Assembly: GCA_905200645.1 (NCBI GenBank)
Contig: CAJKLD010000008.1
Location: 1 to 64,000 of the forward strand
Source of the DNA: an uncultured Phascolarctobacterium sp.
GTDB taxonomy: Bacteria; Bacillota; Negativicutes; Acidaminococcales; Acidaminococcaceae
Length of the DNA: 64,000 nucleotides
Reading direction: 5' to 3'
Below the pieces are notes generated by a model that was not told where the DNA came from, did not search any database, and saw nothing but the letters and a program-made list of their open reading frames with translations. A program made the position numbers and the translations under genes. This document shows, piece by piece, positions 61,958 to 64,000 of the stretch. Every line of letters begins with the position of its first letter. Within the stretch, counting starts at the first letter, position 1.

Positions 61958-63925
61958 TTACAAAACCTTTTCGCTCGTCAATTTGCCGCTGCAGTACAGC
62001 TGCACTCTGGCCGGAGCCATATATTCTACGCGCTGGCGCAGACGCACGCCGCCATTTTGCGTGCCGCGATAAATATCCTTTTTGCCTTCGCCATCAATCA
62101 ACACAAGCTGCACAGCGGTAGGTTTATTGCCAGGAATGACAAATTCTACATACGCGTTGCTTTTTTTGCCGCTGCCCGCAGCCACAGAAATGCTTACTGC
62201 GTCTCCCTGGCTGATTTTTACGCCTGCATTAGGATTGCAGGCCAAAACTACATTTTTCACGGCGCTGTGGTCGTTTACTTCCTTAATTTCACCCAACTTC
62301 AAACCGGCCGCTTGCAGCATTCTTTTAGCTTCCGCAACAGATTTACCTACTATATTGGGAATTTCTTTATCGCCCTCGTTGATAACCAAATCAATATTGC
62401 TGCCTTTAGGCGCTTTATCTAAAGCCTTAGGCGATTGCCCCAAAACAACGCCTAAGCGCTGCTTCGGGTCATGCTTTCTAGTTATCCTGCCGATTTTAAA
62501 GCCTGCGTCCATAAGCATTTTTTCGGCCTTATTTTCAGACATGCCTAAAACCTCGGGCACCGCTTTCAGCTCTGCGCCCTTGCTGATGATTAAAACAATC
62601 AGGCTGCGCTGCTTGCGTTTTTCTCCGGCCTTAGGCGATTGCTCCATAACCGTACCGGGCTTAAACTTCGCAGGGTCGCCGTATCTTTCTTCCAAGTCTA
62701 CCTTAAATTCATTTTCCTCCAGCAGTTTCTGCGCCTCAACCACCGTCATATTAGTTACGTCGGGCACGGCAACCTCTTTTAAAGCGCGGTTGAAAATAAA
62801 ATGCGCCACTACCGAAATTGCCACCACGCACAGAGTAATAAAAATTATTAGCTTGGTATAGTTGATTTTTCTTTTTCTCATTGGCTTCTGCATATCCTTT
62901 GCTTCTTCTTTCTGCTGCTCATCCTTTGCAGCAGTCTGCTCCCGGCGCTTTACAGGCAGGATCACGGTTGCTTCCATGTCGTCAGCCTGCGCGCGCTGCA
63001 CCGGCTTCATAATTACCGTAGCCTCTGCTTCGTCCGTATAAGAAGCTGTATTTTTCATAGGCCGCAGTTCATGAGTGTAATCCTCGTCGCTAAATGGAAA
63101 AAGCTTCATTTTGATATTTAGCAGATCCCGCCGCAGCTGGCCGGCGTTGGCGTATCTATCCTCGCAGCGTTTTGCCAAGGCCTTGTCAATAATTTCCTGC
63201 AAGCCCTCGGGTACATTTTCCATATAATCTGCCAGCTTAGGCACAGGCTTTTCCACGTGCATCATCGCTACCGCCACAGCCGTATTGCCGGTGTACGGAA
63301 CTTTTCCTGTCAGCATCTCGAACAGTACGATACCTAAGGAATAAACGTCGCTGCAGGCGGTAATTTTGCCGCCGCCGGCCTGCTCCGGTGAAATATAATG
63401 CACGGAGCCCATCACAGACTTAGAATAAACCATGGTTTGGTTTGTAACCATTTTTGCTATGCCAAAATCAGCAATTTTAGGATTGAGATTTTTTTCCAAC
63501 AGAATGTTCTGCGGTTTGATGTCGCAGTGAATAACATTGTGGCTGTGTGCGTGTTCCAAAGCGTCTGCCAAACGCACGCCAATTTCTAAAACGGTATTTA
63601 AGCCCAACTTGTGCTCCTGCATATACTCTTTCAGAGTAACGCCGTCCACATATTCCATAACGATATATTGGCTGCTGCCGTCGGAAACTACATCGTAAAT
63701 ATTGATAATATAGGGATGTACCAAACGCGCCGCTGATTTTGCTTCGCGCCGGAACTGCTGCAAAAGCTCTTTGTCGCTCAAAAATTGGTCGCGCAACATT
63801 TTTACTGCCACATCACGGTCAAGCAGCTGATCATGGGCTAAAAAAACCTCTGCCATACCGCCATAACCAATGGGACGAATAATTTCGTAACGCCCATTTA
63901 ATATGGTTGTGCCGTTTTTATCCAT
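61958..63925 (-). CDS. prkC: PrkC-type Ser/Thr kinase with PASTA domains
   Basis: A 655-residue membrane kinase. The kinase domain (10-275) has the Lys in VAVKML, the HCDIKPQNILL catalytic loop and DFGIA. A juxtamembrane Thr/Glu-rich linker, one membrane helix (about 357-378) and three extracellular PASTA repeats (about 385-590) follow, then a 60-residue C-terminal domain. It senses cell wall fragments. Its ATG overlaps the phosphatase stop. Confidence 0.95.
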   Translation of the reverse strand: MDKNGTTILNGRYEIIRPIGYGGMAEVFLAHDQLLDRDVAVKMLRDQFLSDKELLQQFRREAKSAARLVHPYIINIYDVVSDGSSQYIVMEYVDGVTLKEYMQEHKLGLNTVLEIGVRLADALEHAHSHNVIHCDIKPQNILLEKNLNPKIADFGIAKMVTNQTMVYSKSVMGSVHYISPEQAGGGKITACSDVYSLGIVLFEMLTGKVPYTGNTAVAVAMMHVEKPVPKLADYMENVPEGLQEIIDKALAKRCEDRYANAGQLRRDLLNIKMKLFPFSDEDYTHELRPMKNTASYTDEAEATVIMKPVQRAQADDMEATVILPVKRREQTAAKDEQQKEEAKDMQKPMRKRKINYTKLIIFITLCVVAISVVAHFIFNRALKEVAVPDVTNMTVVEAQKLLEENEFKVDLEERYGDPAKFKPGTVMEQSPKAGEKRKQRSLIVLIISKGAELKAVPEVLGMSENKAEKMLMDAGFKIGRITRKHDPKQRLGVVLGQSPKALDKAPKGSNIDLVINEGDKEIPNIVGKSVAEAKRMLQAAGLKLGEIKEVNDHSAVKNVVLACNPNAGVKISQGDAVSISVAAGSGKKSNAYVEFVIPGNKPTAVQLVLIDGEGKKDIYRGTQNGGVRLRQRVEYMAPARVQLYCSGKLTSEKVL

Positions 63926-64000
63926 TACTGCTTTCCTCCTTCTGAGCTGCTGTAGGCGTTAAGGCTAACAAAATAAACGAGACGTTGTCGCGTCCACCAT
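63918..64000 (-). CDS. PP2C-type Ser/Thr phosphatase, C-terminal fragment
   Basis: Only the last 26 or so codons are in the window. They begin with the PP2C signature GGRDNVSF, whose Asp binds metal, and end with TAA inside the first codons of prkC. This is the Stp/PrpC partner that reverses PrkC; its start is past the window edge. No symbol is given because only the tail is visible. Confidence 0.82.
   Translation of the reverse strand, partial: GGRDNVSFILLALTPTAAQKEESSNG

Overview
The window reads as a chromosomal segment of a diderm Firmicute, most likely a Negativicute of the Acidaminococcaceae/Phascolarctobacterium kind. Firmicute signs are the phosphatase-prkC-rsgA-rpe order, a T-box leader on the trp operon, RecD2, FloA with NfeD, YqeY with S21, and a BirA-type operator on a bioY operon. 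The signal peptide-bearing secretin and the type IV pilus/type II secretion parts imply an outer membrane. The genus is inference; the rest is read from sequence. No tRNA, rRNA, insertion sequence, phage or CRISPR array was seen.

Region 1 (1-13.8 kb) is a molybdenum-hydroxylase island. A minus-strand operon moaA-moaC-(MOSC-MogA fusion)-modB-modA-(MoeA-like)-(ModE-like) covers molybdate uptake and molybdopterin synthesis, without modC. Upstream lies a three-subunit xanthine dehydrogenase-type hydroxylase (FAD, Fe-S, Mo), a divergent MocA-like nucleotidyltransferase, an NCS2 purine permease, an XdhC-like maturation factor, and YqeB and YqeC, the markers of selenium-dependent molybdenum hydroxylases. 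Together these suggest purine or other N-heterocycle catabolism by an enzyme with a labile selenium ligand.

Region 2 (13.8-32.3 kb) holds a putative ECF-S-like membrane protein coupled to a class IV aminotransferase homologue that lacks its catalytic lysine, a KefB-like antiporter, two pilus ATPases with a divergent secretin, a recD2-comF-permease operon, an AdoMet decarboxylase homologue lacking its pyruvoyl serine, a HAD phosphatase, an exported pentapeptide-repeat protein, more pilus genes (PilO-like, PilM/N-like, prepilin peptidase) and PEP synthase.

Region 3 (32.4-41 kb) has a bioY operon (MaoC-like hydratase, BioY, thiolase, acyl-CoA ligase) behind a strong promoter overlapped by a BirA-like palindrome. 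It resembles the Bacillus yhfU-yhfT-yhfS set, but the thiolase lacks its second catalytic cysteine. A PerR-like/rubrerythrin operon diverges from feoAB.

Region 4 (40-64 kb) is mostly housekeeping: short RecQ, PgeF, a radical SAM protein, polyphosphate:AMP phosphotransferase, FloA/NfeD, YqeY, S21, HinT, MtaB, RsmE, PrmA, threonine ammonia-lyase, PepT, a Trp T-box-controlled trpDCFBA operon without trpE/trpG, then rpe, rsgA, prkC and the 3' end of its PP2C phosphatase.

The most unusual content is three separate proteins that keep a family fold but have lost textbook catalytic residues (14373-15248, 25448-25930, 34007-35146), and the selenium-hydroxylase island. Many start codons were moved inward from the longest reading frame to a start with a good ribosome binding site; each such choice is noted.
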